Below are positions 14,042 to 21,526 of a stretch of 33,140 nt of DNA, in pieces. The stretch is from the NCBI GenBank assembly GCA_017305835.1, contig JAFKJY010000098.1, positions 1-33,140 on the forward strand, read 5' to 3'. This DNA comes from Hyphomicrobiales bacterium. GTDB taxonomy: Bacteria > Pseudomonadota > Alphaproteobacteria > Rhizobiales > Rhizobiaceae. Each line of letters starts with the position of its first letter. The stretch's first letter is position 1. The notes beneath the pieces are model-generated. The model was not told where the DNA came from, did no database searches, and saw only the letters and a program-made list of their open reading frames with translations. The position numbers and the translations under genes are program-made.

Positions 14042-16657
14042 CTAGTCTCCGCTCTTCGACTTGGCGGCCGGCTTCTTGCCCGCCGCCTTCTTCGGCGCGC
14101 TCTTCTTCGCGCCGCGGGCAGGGGCCTTGCGGCCGCCGCCCTTGGCGCTGCCGGCCTTGGCGGCGATCAGCTCCAGCGCCTTGTCCAGCTCAATCGACTG
14201 CGGGTCGGTGCCCTTGGGTAGCGTCGCGTTGACCTTGCCCCAGTTGACGTAGGGCCCGTAGCGGCCGTCGCGGACCGTGATCTTGCCGCCGTCGGGATGC
14301 TCGCCGAGATCCTTGAGCGCGGCGGGCGCGGCGCGGCCCGACCCGCCCTTGGCGAAGCGGTTCTTCTTCTCGGCGATGACGGTGACGGCGCGGTTCAAGC
14401 CGATCGAGAACACGTCCTCGACCGAATCGAGGTTGGCGTAGGTGCCGTCGTGCAGCACGAAGGGGCCGTAGCGGCCGATGCCGGCCGAGATCATCTTGCC
14501 GGTCTCGGGGTGCTTGCCGACGTCGCGTGGCAGCGACAGAAGCGCCAGCGCCTTCTCGTGGTCCATCTCCTCGGGCTTCCAGCCCTTGGGCAGGCTGGCG
14601 CGCTTGGCCTCCTTGCCCTCGCCGCGCTGGACATAGGGGCCGAAGCGGCCGCTCTTCAGCACGATCTCCTCGGAGGTGTAAGGGTCCTTGCCGAGCGGGC
14701 GGTCGGCGGTCTCGCCGTCCGCGCCGTCGCCGGCCTCGGCCCCGAACTGGCGGGTGTAGCCGCATTCGGGATAGTTCGAGCAGCCGACGAAGGCGCCGTT
14801 CCTGCCGAGCTTGAGCGACAGCTTTCCCGTGCCGCAGCGCGGGCACACCCGCGGGTCGGAGCCGTCTTCCCGCGCGGGGAACACCAGCGGCGCCAGCTCC
14901 TCGTTGAGCGCGTCGAGCACGTCGGAGACGCGCAGCTCGCGCGTCTCCTCGACATGGGCGGAAAAGTCCTTCCAGAAGTCGCGCAGCACTTCCTTCCAGT
15001 CGAGCTTGCCGTCGGAGATCTCGTCCAGCCTCTCCTCGAGGTCGGCCGTGAAGTCGTATTCGACATATTTGTCGAAGAAGTTCTCCAGGAAGGCGGTGAC
15101 GAGGCGGCCGCGCGAATGCGGGATCAGCCGGCGCTTGTCGATGACCACGTATTCGCGGTCCTCCAGCGTCTTCAGCGTCGCGGCATAGGTCGACGGCCGG
15201 CCGATGCCGAGCTCCTCCATCTTCTTGATGAGGGTCGCCTCGGTGTAGCGCGGCGGCGGCTCGGTCGAGTGCTGGGTGGCGACGACCGCCTCGCGCTGCA
15301 GGGCCTCGCCTTCGCGGATCTCGGGGAGGCGCTTGCCATCCTCGTCCTCGGCGTCGTCCTCCTTCTGGTCTGTGTAGGCAGCGATGAAGCCGTCGAAGCG
15401 CACGACCGAGCCGACCGCGCGCAGCTCGGCGCGGCGGGCGCCGTTGACGGCGTCGATCTCGACCGTGGTGCGCTCGATCTCGGCGGCGTTCATCTGGCTG
15501 GCGATGGCGCGCTTCCAGACCATCTCGTAGAGGCGGAACTGGTCGGCATCGAGATGGGCGCGCACCGAGGCAGGCGTGCGGAAGAAGTCGGTCGGGCGGA
15601 TCGCCTCGTGAGCCTCCTGCGCGTTCTTGGCCTTGGTCGAATAGTAGCGCGGCTTCTCCGGCAGGTAGCGGGCGCCGAACTCCTTGCCGATCGCGTCGCG
15701 GGCGGCCGCGATCGCCTCCGGCGCCATCTGCACGCCGTCGGTTCGCATGTAGGTGATGAGGCCGACCGTCTCGCCGCCGACGTCGACGCCCTCGTAGAGG
15801 CGCTGCGCGACCTGCATGGTGCGGCTGGCCGAGAAGCCGAGCCGCGAGGAGGCGGCCTGCTGCAGGGTGGACGTGGTGAAGGGCGGGCCGGGATTGCGTT
15901 TGGTCGGCTTGGCCTCGACCGAGCGGGCGCGGAAGGTGGCGCCTTCCAGCATCGCCTTGATGTCGGAAGCCTGCGCCTCGTTCTTGATGTCGAGCTTCTG
16001 GAGCCGCTTGCCCTCGAAGCCGGTCAGGCGGGCCTCGAAGCTCTCGGTGCGCGGCGTCAGCAGCGTGGCGGCGATCTGCCAGTATTCCTCGCGCACGAAG
16101 CGCTCGATCTCGGCCTCGCGGTCGCAGACGAGCCTGAGCGCAACGGACTGGACGCGGCCGGCGGAGCGGGCGCCCGGCAGCTTGCGCCACAGCACCGGCG
16201 ACAGGGTGAAGCCGACGAGATAGTCGAGCGCGCGGCGGGCGAGGTAGGCGTCGACCAGGTCGGCGTCGATGTCGCGCGGATGCGCCATCGCGTCGAGCAC
16301 GGCCTGCTTGGTGATGGCGTTGAAGACGACGCGCTTGACCGGCTGGCCCTTCACCGCCTTCTTCTGGCGGAGGATCTCCAGCACGTGCCAGGAAATCGCC
16401 TCGCCCTCGCGGTCGGGGTCGGTCGCGAGAATCAGCCCGTCGGCGTCCTTCATTGCCTTGGAGATGTCGGCCAGCCGCTTCGCGGAGGCCGAATCGACCG
16501 CCCACGACATGGCGAAATCCTCGTCGGGACGCACCGAGCCGTCCTTGGCCGGCAGGTCGCGGACATGGCCGAACGAGGCCAGAACCTTGTAGTTCCGCCC
16601 CAGATATTTGTTGATTGTCTTGGCCTTGGCCGGTGACTCGACGATGACGACGTCCAT
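14042..16657 (-). CDS. topA: DNA topoisomerase I (type IA)
   Basis: An 871-residue enzyme that relaxes negative supercoils. The Toprim domain opens with VVIVESPAKAKTI and contains ATDPDREGEAISWH. The active-site tyrosine is about Tyr303 in GLITYMRTDG. One four-cysteine zinc finger remains (CPRCGTGKL and CSNYPECGY, about residues 610-640). It is followed by three short repeats of the type GRFGPYV, GRYGPFV and GRYGPYV, and a Lys/Ala-rich tail. This arrangement is typical for alphaproteobacteria. A GAGGGG site lies about 11 bases before the ATG. It is the first gene of the topA-rnr-DUF983 run and is followed by rnr after four bases. Confidence 0.96.
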   Translation of the reverse strand: MDVVIVESPAKAKTINKYLGRNYKVLASFGHVRDLPAKDGSVRPDEDFAMSWAVDSASAKRLADISKAMKDADGLILATDPDREGEAISWHVLEILRQKKAVKGQPVKRVVFNAITKQAVLDAMAHPRDIDADLVDAYLARRALDYLVGFTLSPVLWRKLPGARSAGRVQSVALRLVCDREAEIERFVREEYWQIAATLLTPRTESFEARLTGFEGKRLQKLDIKNEAQASDIKAMLEGATFRARSVEAKPTKRNPGPPFTTSTLQQAASSRLGFSASRTMQVAQRLYEGVDVGGETVGLITYMRTDGVQMAPEAIAAARDAIGKEFGARYLPEKPRYYSTKAKNAQEAHEAIRPTDFFRTPASVRAHLDADQFRLYEMVWKRAIASQMNAAEIERTTVEIDAVNGARRAELRAVGSVVRFDGFIAAYTDQKEDDAEDEDGKRLPEIREGEALQREAVVATQHSTEPPPRYTEATLIKKMEELGIGRPSTYAATLKTLEDREYVVIDKRRLIPHSRGRLVTAFLENFFDKYVEYDFTADLEERLDEISDGKLDWKEVLRDFWKDFSAHVEETRELRVSDVLDALNEELAPLVFPAREDGSDPRVCPRCGTGKLSLKLGRNGAFVGCSNYPECGYTRQFGAEAGDGADGETADRPLGKDPYTSEEIVLKSGRFGPYVQRGEGKEAKRASLPKGWKPEEMDHEKALALLSLPRDVGKHPETGKMISAGIGRYGPFVLHDGTYANLDSVEDVFSIGLNRAVTVIAEKKNRFAKGGSGRAAPAALKDLGEHPDGGKITVRDGRYGPYVNWGKVNATLPKGTDPQSIELDKALELIAAKAGSAKGGGRKAPARGAKKSAPKKAAGKKPAAKSKSGD

Positions 16658-16912
16658 CTCGGACGATACCCCTCATGGCGTCTTTCGTTCGCTCGACGCC
16701 TGTTGCCGCATTTGAACCGAGCCCGTCACATGGCGGCGCTTTCGCAGCCGGTCAAGGGCGACGTCATGCTTATGGCCCTGGCGATTACAACTTTAGGTTG
16801 CTTGAATGAGGGAAAATACAATTTTAACTAGGCTGATCTACGACCAATGCGTGTGACAATCGTCAATACACGCAATGCGGGAATCGGGAAAGACCGAGGG
16901 AGCGCCAGCCAG

Positions 16913-17149
16913 ATGAACCGCGCCGCGCCGCCGCATCACGTCAGCCGCAGACGGGCCGAGAGCCTCGAATATCTGCGCTCGATGCTCGGGCAATTGCGCG
17001 AGATGGCCGAGGCGGAGCGGGCGGACATGCTCGCCTACCTGATCGAGATGGCCTATCTGGAAGCCAGCGACATCCTGCGCGGCGAGCGGCCGGTGCGGCT
17101 GGACGAGCGCTCACATCTCGCCAACCAGAAGCGAAACAGCGCCGCCTGA
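16913..17149 (+). CDS. Small helical protein of unknown function
   Basis: A frame of 78 residues from this ATG. Its core LRSMLGQLREMAEAERADML and the following AYLIEMAYLEASDIL form amphipathic helices, with basic ends. The composition is that of a real small soluble protein rather than a GC-driven shadow. The ATG at 16913 is preferred over one at 16847 because GGGAG lies near it, although spacing is long. An AT-rich stretch (about 16780-16835), unusual for this genome, lies upstream and may hold the promoter. The 3' end overlaps the convergent dprA gene by 39 bases. I do not recognise the family. Confidence 0.6.
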   Translation: MNRAAPPHHVSRRRAESLEYLRSMLGQLREMAEAERADMLAYLIEMAYLEASDILRGERPVRLDERSHLANQKRNSAA

Positions 17150-18247
17150 ATGGCGCTCCAGCCGGCCCGCGAGGTCGAGCTCCAAGAGCACCATGAACAC
17201 CTGTGCCGGGTGCAGCCCGGTGTGGCGGATGATCTCGTCGACGCCGACGGGCGTCGGGCCGAGGCATTCGACGATGCGGGCGCGGTCGTCGTCGGCCGGC
17301 GGCGGCGCGGCGGAGAAGTCGGGCGGCTCCTCGAACGTGTCCGGCCCCTGCGCGCGCAGCCCGGCGAGCGGCGCCAGCGCGTCGAGCACGTCGCGCGCCT
17401 CGGTGACGAGGGTGGCGCCCTGCTTGAGCAGGCCGTTGGCGCCGGCCGCGCGCGGGTCGAGCGGCGAGCCGGGGACAGCGAAGACGAGCCGCCCAGCCTC
17501 GCCGGCCAGCCGCGCGCTGATGAGCGAGCCGGAGCGGACGGCCGCCTCAACGACGATCAGGCCGAGGCCGAGGCCGGCGATCAGCCGGTTGCGGCGCGGA
17601 AAGTCGCGGGCGCGTGGCTCCCAGCCGAACGGCATCTCCGAGACCAGCGCGCCGCGCTCGGCGATCTCGGCGCAGAGCGGCAGGTTCTCGGGCGGGTAGG
17701 GCCTGTCGAGCCCGCCGGCGAGCGCGGCAATCGTCCCGGTGTCGAGGCTGCCGGTATGGGCGGCGGCGTCGATGCCGCGCGCCAGGCCGGAGACGATGGC
17801 GTAGCCCTCGCGGCCAATGTCGCGCGCCAGCGTGCGGGCCATCTTGATGCCGGCGAGCGAGGCGTTGCGGGCGCCGACGATCGAGACGGCGGGCAAAGCG
17901 AGCACGGAGGCGTCGCCCTTGACCGCGAGCAGCGGCGGCGGGCCGGCGACGCGGCGCAGCAGCGGCGGGTAATCGGCCTCGCCGACCGCGACGAAGCGGG
18001 CGCCGAAGCGCGCCGCCGTCTCCATCTCGGCTTGCGCCGCGTCGGCGGGGAAGGGGCGCAGCGCCTCGCGGCCGGCGCCGCGGCGGGCGAGCTCCGGCAG
18101 CGCATCGAGCGCGGCTTCCGCCGAGCCGAAACGATTTATGAGGTCGCGAAAAGTCTGCGGGCCGACATTGTCGGTGCGGATCAGGCGAAGCCAGGCGAGC
18201 CGCTGGCGGTCGGAGAGCTGGTGCCTGCCGACCGGCGCGCCGGTCAT
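17111..18247 (-). CDS. dprA: DNA-processing protein DprA
   Basis: A 378-residue protein that loads RecA on incoming single-stranded DNA. An N-terminal helical domain (about 10-75) precedes the Rossmann-like core. The core has VSIVGARNAS, SGLARGIDAAAH, GGLDRPYPPEN, the PRRNRLIAGL DNA-contact region, EAAVRSGSLISARLA and AVPGSPLDPRAAGANGLL. A C-terminal winged helix (about 315-375) closes it. Length is normal. The ATG overlaps the plsY stop as ATGA. Presence in rhizobia without known competence suggests a recombination role, which is inference. Confidence 0.95.
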   Translation of the reverse strand: MTGAPVGRHQLSDRQRLAWLRLIRTDNVGPQTFRDLINRFGSAEAALDALPELARRGAGREALRPFPADAAQAEMETAARFGARFVAVGEADYPPLLRRVAGPPPLLAVKGDASVLALPAVSIVGARNASLAGIKMARTLARDIGREGYAIVSGLARGIDAAAHTGSLDTGTIAALAGGLDRPYPPENLPLCAEIAERGALVSEMPFGWEPRARDFPRRNRLIAGLGLGLIVVEAAVRSGSLISARLAGEAGRLVFAVPGSPLDPRAAGANGLLKQGATLVTEARDVLDALAPLAGLRAQGPDTFEEPPDFSAAPPPADDDRARIVECLGPTPVGVDEIIRHTGLHPAQVFMVLLELDLAGRLERHSGGAVSLLVGEM

Positions 18248-18840
18248 TTTGCCGCCCCGATCCTCGATTCGGTGCCGGCGATCAGCCGCGAGATATTGGC
18301 GCGGTGCTTCCAGAAGACGAGCAGCGTCATCAGCGCGAGCAGCACGGCGCGGTCGCCCGAGCCGTAGACGAACCACATGGCGAGCGGGGCCGCGACCGTC
18401 GCCAGCAGCGCCGAGAGCGAGGAGTAGCGGGTGGCCAGCGCGACGAGGAGCCAGACGGCGGCGAAGATCAGCGCGACCTGCCAGGAGAAGGCGGCGAGCA
18501 CGCCGAGATAGGTGGCGACGCCCTTTCCGCCCCTGAAGCCGAGCCAGACGGGAAAGAGGTGGCCGAGGAAGGCGCCGAGGCCGGCGAGCAGGCCGAGGTC
18601 CGGCCCCCACAGGCCGGCGACCAGCACGGCGGCCGTGCCCTTCAGCATGTCGAGCAGGAGGGTGGCGGCGGCGAGCCCCTTGTTGCCGGTGCGCAGCACG
18701 TTGGTGGCGCCGATGTTGCCGGAGCCGATCTGGCGCACGTCGCCCAGCCCGGCGGCGCGGGTGAGCAGCAGGCCGAAGGGGATCGAGCCGAGAACGTAGC
18801 CGAAGACGAGCGCGGCCAGCAGCGGCCAGTAGAATGCCAT
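18244..18840 (-). CDS. plsY: Glycerol-3-phosphate acyltransferase PlsY
   Basis: A 198-residue inner-membrane enzyme with about five membrane segments. It transfers acyl from acyl-phosphate to glycerol-3-phosphate, making lysophosphatidic acid. The family motifs are all present: GSIPFGLLL near the N-terminus, GSGNIGATNVLRTG, GHLFPVWLGFRGGKGVAT, and WKHRANISRLI near the C-terminus. GGGAG lies about ten bases before the ATG. It is first in a two-gene operon with dprA, overlapping by four bases. The upstream 280 bases hold an inverted-repeat element. Confidence 0.96.
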   Translation of the reverse strand: MAFYWPLLAALVFGYVLGSIPFGLLLTRAAGLGDVRQIGSGNIGATNVLRTGNKGLAAATLLLDMLKGTAAVLVAGLWGPDLGLLAGLGAFLGHLFPVWLGFRGGKGVATYLGVLAAFSWQVALIFAAVWLLVALATRYSSLSALLATVAAPLAMWFVYGSGDRAVLLALMTLLVFWKHRANISRLIAGTESRIGAAK

Positions 18841-18948
18841 GTCGTGTATCTCCCTCCCGATCCACCCATATCATCCGCGGCGGCGTGGAGAATAGCGGTC
18901 TTCTCCACCTCATGGCAGGGCAATCGCCTGCGGAAATCGCGCGGCCGC

Positions 18949-19088
18949 TACCCCCACCCCTGTCCCCTCCCCACAAGGGGGAGGGAGACGCCGCCATCGT
19001 CTCTTGAATGGAACGTCGAAACTCGCGCCATGCAGCGCAGGATCAGGGTCTCCCTCCCCCTTGTGGGGAGGGGACGGGGGTGGGGGTA
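18949..19088. repeat. 140-bp element with 40-bp inverted arms
   Basis: Bases 18949-18988 and 19049-19088 are inverted copies of each other with 39 of 40 matches, separated by 60 bases. Each arm has its own inner palindrome (CCCTCCCC around ACAA, with GGGGAGGG). The arms begin TACCCCCACCCC. It lies between plsY and the end of pyrC. Such structure suggests a non-autonomous palindromic element or a repetitive extragenic palindrome pair; no transposase is present. Confidence 0.85.
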
Positions 19089-19121
19089 TTTCACTCCGCA
19101 GCGAACGAGGGCAGGGCGGCG

Positions 19122-20408
19122 CTACGCCGAAAACACGGTGCGGCCGGCGACCATGGTGCGCTTGACGCGGCCCTGGAGGCGGGCGCCCTCGAAGCAGGTG
19201 TTCTTGGAGCGCGAGCGGATGGCGTCCTCGCTGACGATCCACGGCTCGTCGAGATCGACCAGCGCGAGGTCGGCCGGCGCGCCGGGGGCGAGCGTGCCGC
19301 CGGGAAGGCCGTAGAGTTTCGCCGGCGCGGTGGACAGCGCCTCGACCAGCCGCATCAGCGGCACGTCGCCGTTGTGGTGCAGGCGCAGCGCCACGGCGAG
19401 CAGCGTCTCGAGTCCGATCGCGCCGATCGCCGCGTCGGCGAAGGGCAGGCGCTTGGTATCGACGTCCTGCGGGTCGTGCGAGGACACGATCACGTCGATC
19501 GTGCCGTCGCGCAGCGCCTCGACCATGGCCAGCCGGTCCTCCTCGGCGCGCAGCGGCGGCGACAGGCGGAAGAAGGTGCGATACTGCCCGACGTCCATCT
19601 CGTTCAGCGCGAGGCTGTTGATCGACACGCCGGCCGTCACCTTGGCGCCGTCGGCTTTGGCGCGGGCGATCGCGGCGGCCGAGAGGGCGGTCGAGACCTT
19701 GGCGGCGTGGTAGGCGCCGCCGGTCAGCCGCGCGAGCGCGAGATCGCGCTCCAGCGGGATCAGCTCGGCCTCGCGCGGGATGCCGGACAGGCCGAGCCAG
19801 CTCGCATAGAGGCCCTCGTTCATCACCCCGCCGGCGGCGAGGTCTGCGTCCTGCGTCTCGTGGGCGATGGTCGCGCCGAAATCGCGCGCATAGGTGAGCG
19901 CGCGGCGCATGACGAGCGCGCTGCGGATCGTGTGGCGGCCTTCGGTGAAGGCGACGGCGCCGGCCTGCCGAAGCAGGCCGAACTCGGTCAGCTCCTGGCC
20001 GGCGAGGCCCTTGGTGACGGCGGCGGCCGGATGGATGTTGACGGCGGCGGTGTCGCGCGCGGCGCGCAGCACGAACTCGACCAGCGCCACGTCGTCGATC
20101 ACCGGGTCGGTGTCGGGCATCATGACGATCGAGGTGACGCCGCCGGCGGCCGCCGCCGCGCTGGCCGAGGCGATCGTCTCGCGATGCTCGGCGCCCGGCT
20201 CGCCGACGAAGACGCGCGAATCGATGAGGCCGGGGATGAGGGCCATGCCGCGGCAGTCGACCACCTCGGCGCCGCCCGGCGCGCCCTGGTTGCGGGCCGA
20301 GGCGCCGGCAGCGGCGATGCGGCCCTTGTCGACGACGACGGTGCCGACCTCGTCGATGCCGCGCGAGGGGTCGACGATGCGGGCGTTGTCGAAGACGGTG
20401 GTCTTCAT
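19122..20408 (-). CDS. pyrC: Dihydroorotase-like protein, probably non-catalytic (PyrC'/PyrX type)
   Basis: A 428-residue amidohydrolase-fold protein next to pyrB. It aligns along its length with class I dihydroorotase, but key residues are missing. The DxHxHxR metal and substrate motif is DSRVFVGEPG (Arg65 and Phe67 for the two His, Gly69 for the Arg). The bridging-Asp region reads AFTEG. The His of HxxHVST is Lys237, and the TDHAPH motif is SSHDPQ with Ser310 for the Asp. Only His183 remains. By analogy with Pseudomonas PyrC', it likely supports aspartate transcarbamoylase assembly, with an active dihydroorotase encoded elsewhere. The ATG overlaps the pyrB stop as ATGA. Confidence 0.88.
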   Translation of the reverse strand: MKTTVFDNARIVDPSRGIDEVGTVVVDKGRIAAAGASARNQGAPGGAEVVDCRGMALIPGLIDSRVFVGEPGAEHRETIASASAAAAAGGVTSIVMMPDTDPVIDDVALVEFVLRAARDTAAVNIHPAAAVTKGLAGQELTEFGLLRQAGAVAFTEGRHTIRSALVMRRALTYARDFGATIAHETQDADLAAGGVMNEGLYASWLGLSGIPREAELIPLERDLALARLTGGAYHAAKVSTALSAAAIARAKADGAKVTAGVSINSLALNEMDVGQYRTFFRLSPPLRAEEDRLAMVEALRDGTIDVIVSSHDPQDVDTKRLPFADAAIGAIGLETLLAVALRLHHNGDVPLMRLVEALSTAPAKLYGLPGGTLAPGAPADLALVDLDEPWIVSEDAIRSRSKNTCFEGARLQGRVKRTMVAGRTVFSA

Positions 20409-21367
20409 GGCTCGCGCCCCTCGTTCCGGCGTGGGTCGAGCAGCGCTTCCATGACGGCCATGCGGACGGCGACGCCCATCTCGACCTGCTCCTGGATGAC
20501 GCTCTGCGGGCCGTCGGCCACGGCCGACGAGATCTCGACGCCGCGGTTCATCGGGCCGGGATGCATGACGAGCGCGCCGTCGGCGGCCGCCTTCAGCTTC
20601 TCGGCGTCGAGGCCGAAATAGCGGAAATATTCGCGCGTCGAGGGCACGAAGGAGCCGGCCATGCGCTCGCGCTGGAGGCGCAGCATCATGACGACGTCGG
20701 CGCCCTTCAGCCCGTCCTCCATCGAGGTGAACACCTCGACGCCCATCTTCGCGATGCCCGACGGCATCAGCGTCGAGGGCCCGACGACGCGCACGGCCGC
20801 GCCGAGCGCGTTCAGCAGCACGATGTTGGAGCGGGCGACGCGCGAATGCAGCACGTCGCCGCAGATCGCCACGGTGAGCCGGCCGATCTCGCCCCTGGCG
20901 CGGCGGATCGTCAGCGCGTCGAGCAGCGCCTGGGTGGGGTGCTCGTGCGCGCCGTCGCCGGCGTTCACAACCGAGCAGCCGACCTTCTGCGCCAGCAGCG
21001 CCGCGGCGCCGGCCGAGGAATGGCGGATGACGAGGATGTCCGGCCGCATGGCGTTGAGCGTCATGGCCGTGTCGATGAGGGTCTCGCCCTTCTTCACCGA
21101 GGAGGAGGCGACCGACATGTTCATGACGTCGGCGCCGAGCCTCTTGCCCGCCAGCTCGAAGGAGGACTGGGTGCGGGTCGAGGCCTCGTAGAAGAGGTTG
21201 ATCTGGGTGCGGCCGCGCAGTGTCGAGGTCTTCTTCTCCGATTGCCGCGAGATGGCGACGGCCGCGTCGGCGCGGGCGAGAAGCAGCTCGATGTCGGAAG
21301 GGGAAAGGCCCTGGATGCCAAGCAGATGGCGGTGGGGGAAAAGCGGGAAGGATGAGGCGTCCGTCAT
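20405..21367 (-). CDS. pyrB: Aspartate carbamoyltransferase catalytic subunit
   Basis: A 320-residue enzyme of pyrimidine synthesis. It joins carbamoyl phosphate and L-aspartate to form N-carbamoyl-L-aspartate. The carbamoyl-phosphate loop is FYEASTRTQSSFE, and the shared loop contributes SSSVKKGET. Other active-site segments are HPTQALLD, HSRVARSN, MLRLQRERM and HPGPMNRGVEI. No regulatory subunit (pyrI) is nearby, and the downstream gene is the dihydroorotase-like partner, overlapping by four bases. A GTG at 21370 directly precedes the chosen ATG and could also serve; no strong ribosome site is seen for either. Confidence 0.96.
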   Translation of the reverse strand: MTDASSFPLFPHRHLLGIQGLSPSDIELLLARADAAVAISRQSEKKTSTLRGRTQINLFYEASTRTQSSFELAGKRLGADVMNMSVASSSVKKGETLIDTAMTLNAMRPDILVIRHSSAGAAALLAQKVGCSVVNAGDGAHEHPTQALLDALTIRRARGEIGRLTVAICGDVLHSRVARSNIVLLNALGAAVRVVGPSTLMPSGIAKMGVEVFTSMEDGLKGADVVMMLRLQRERMAGSFVPSTREYFRYFGLDAEKLKAAADGALVMHPGPMNRGVEISSAVADGPQSVIQEQVEMGVAVRMAVMEALLDPRRNEGREP

Positions 21368-21526
21368 CACAAGGCGCTGCTATAGGCTGCGTGCCGCAGC
21401 GCGGCAAGCGCGCGGGACCGCCTGCGGAGCGTTCTCCCCGGAAATCGGGTGCGGCGGCGCGGCGCTGTATTTGTTAAGCGCGATGCGGCACAATCGGCGC
21501 GACACGAGCCTCGGGGAGGGCCGCGA

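Noticed and set aside
14297..16636. Plus-strand open frame of 779 codons opposite topA
   Set aside because: It is antisense to a clear topoisomerase I, has low-complexity Gly/Ala/Arg/Val/Leu composition and matches no family I recognise.
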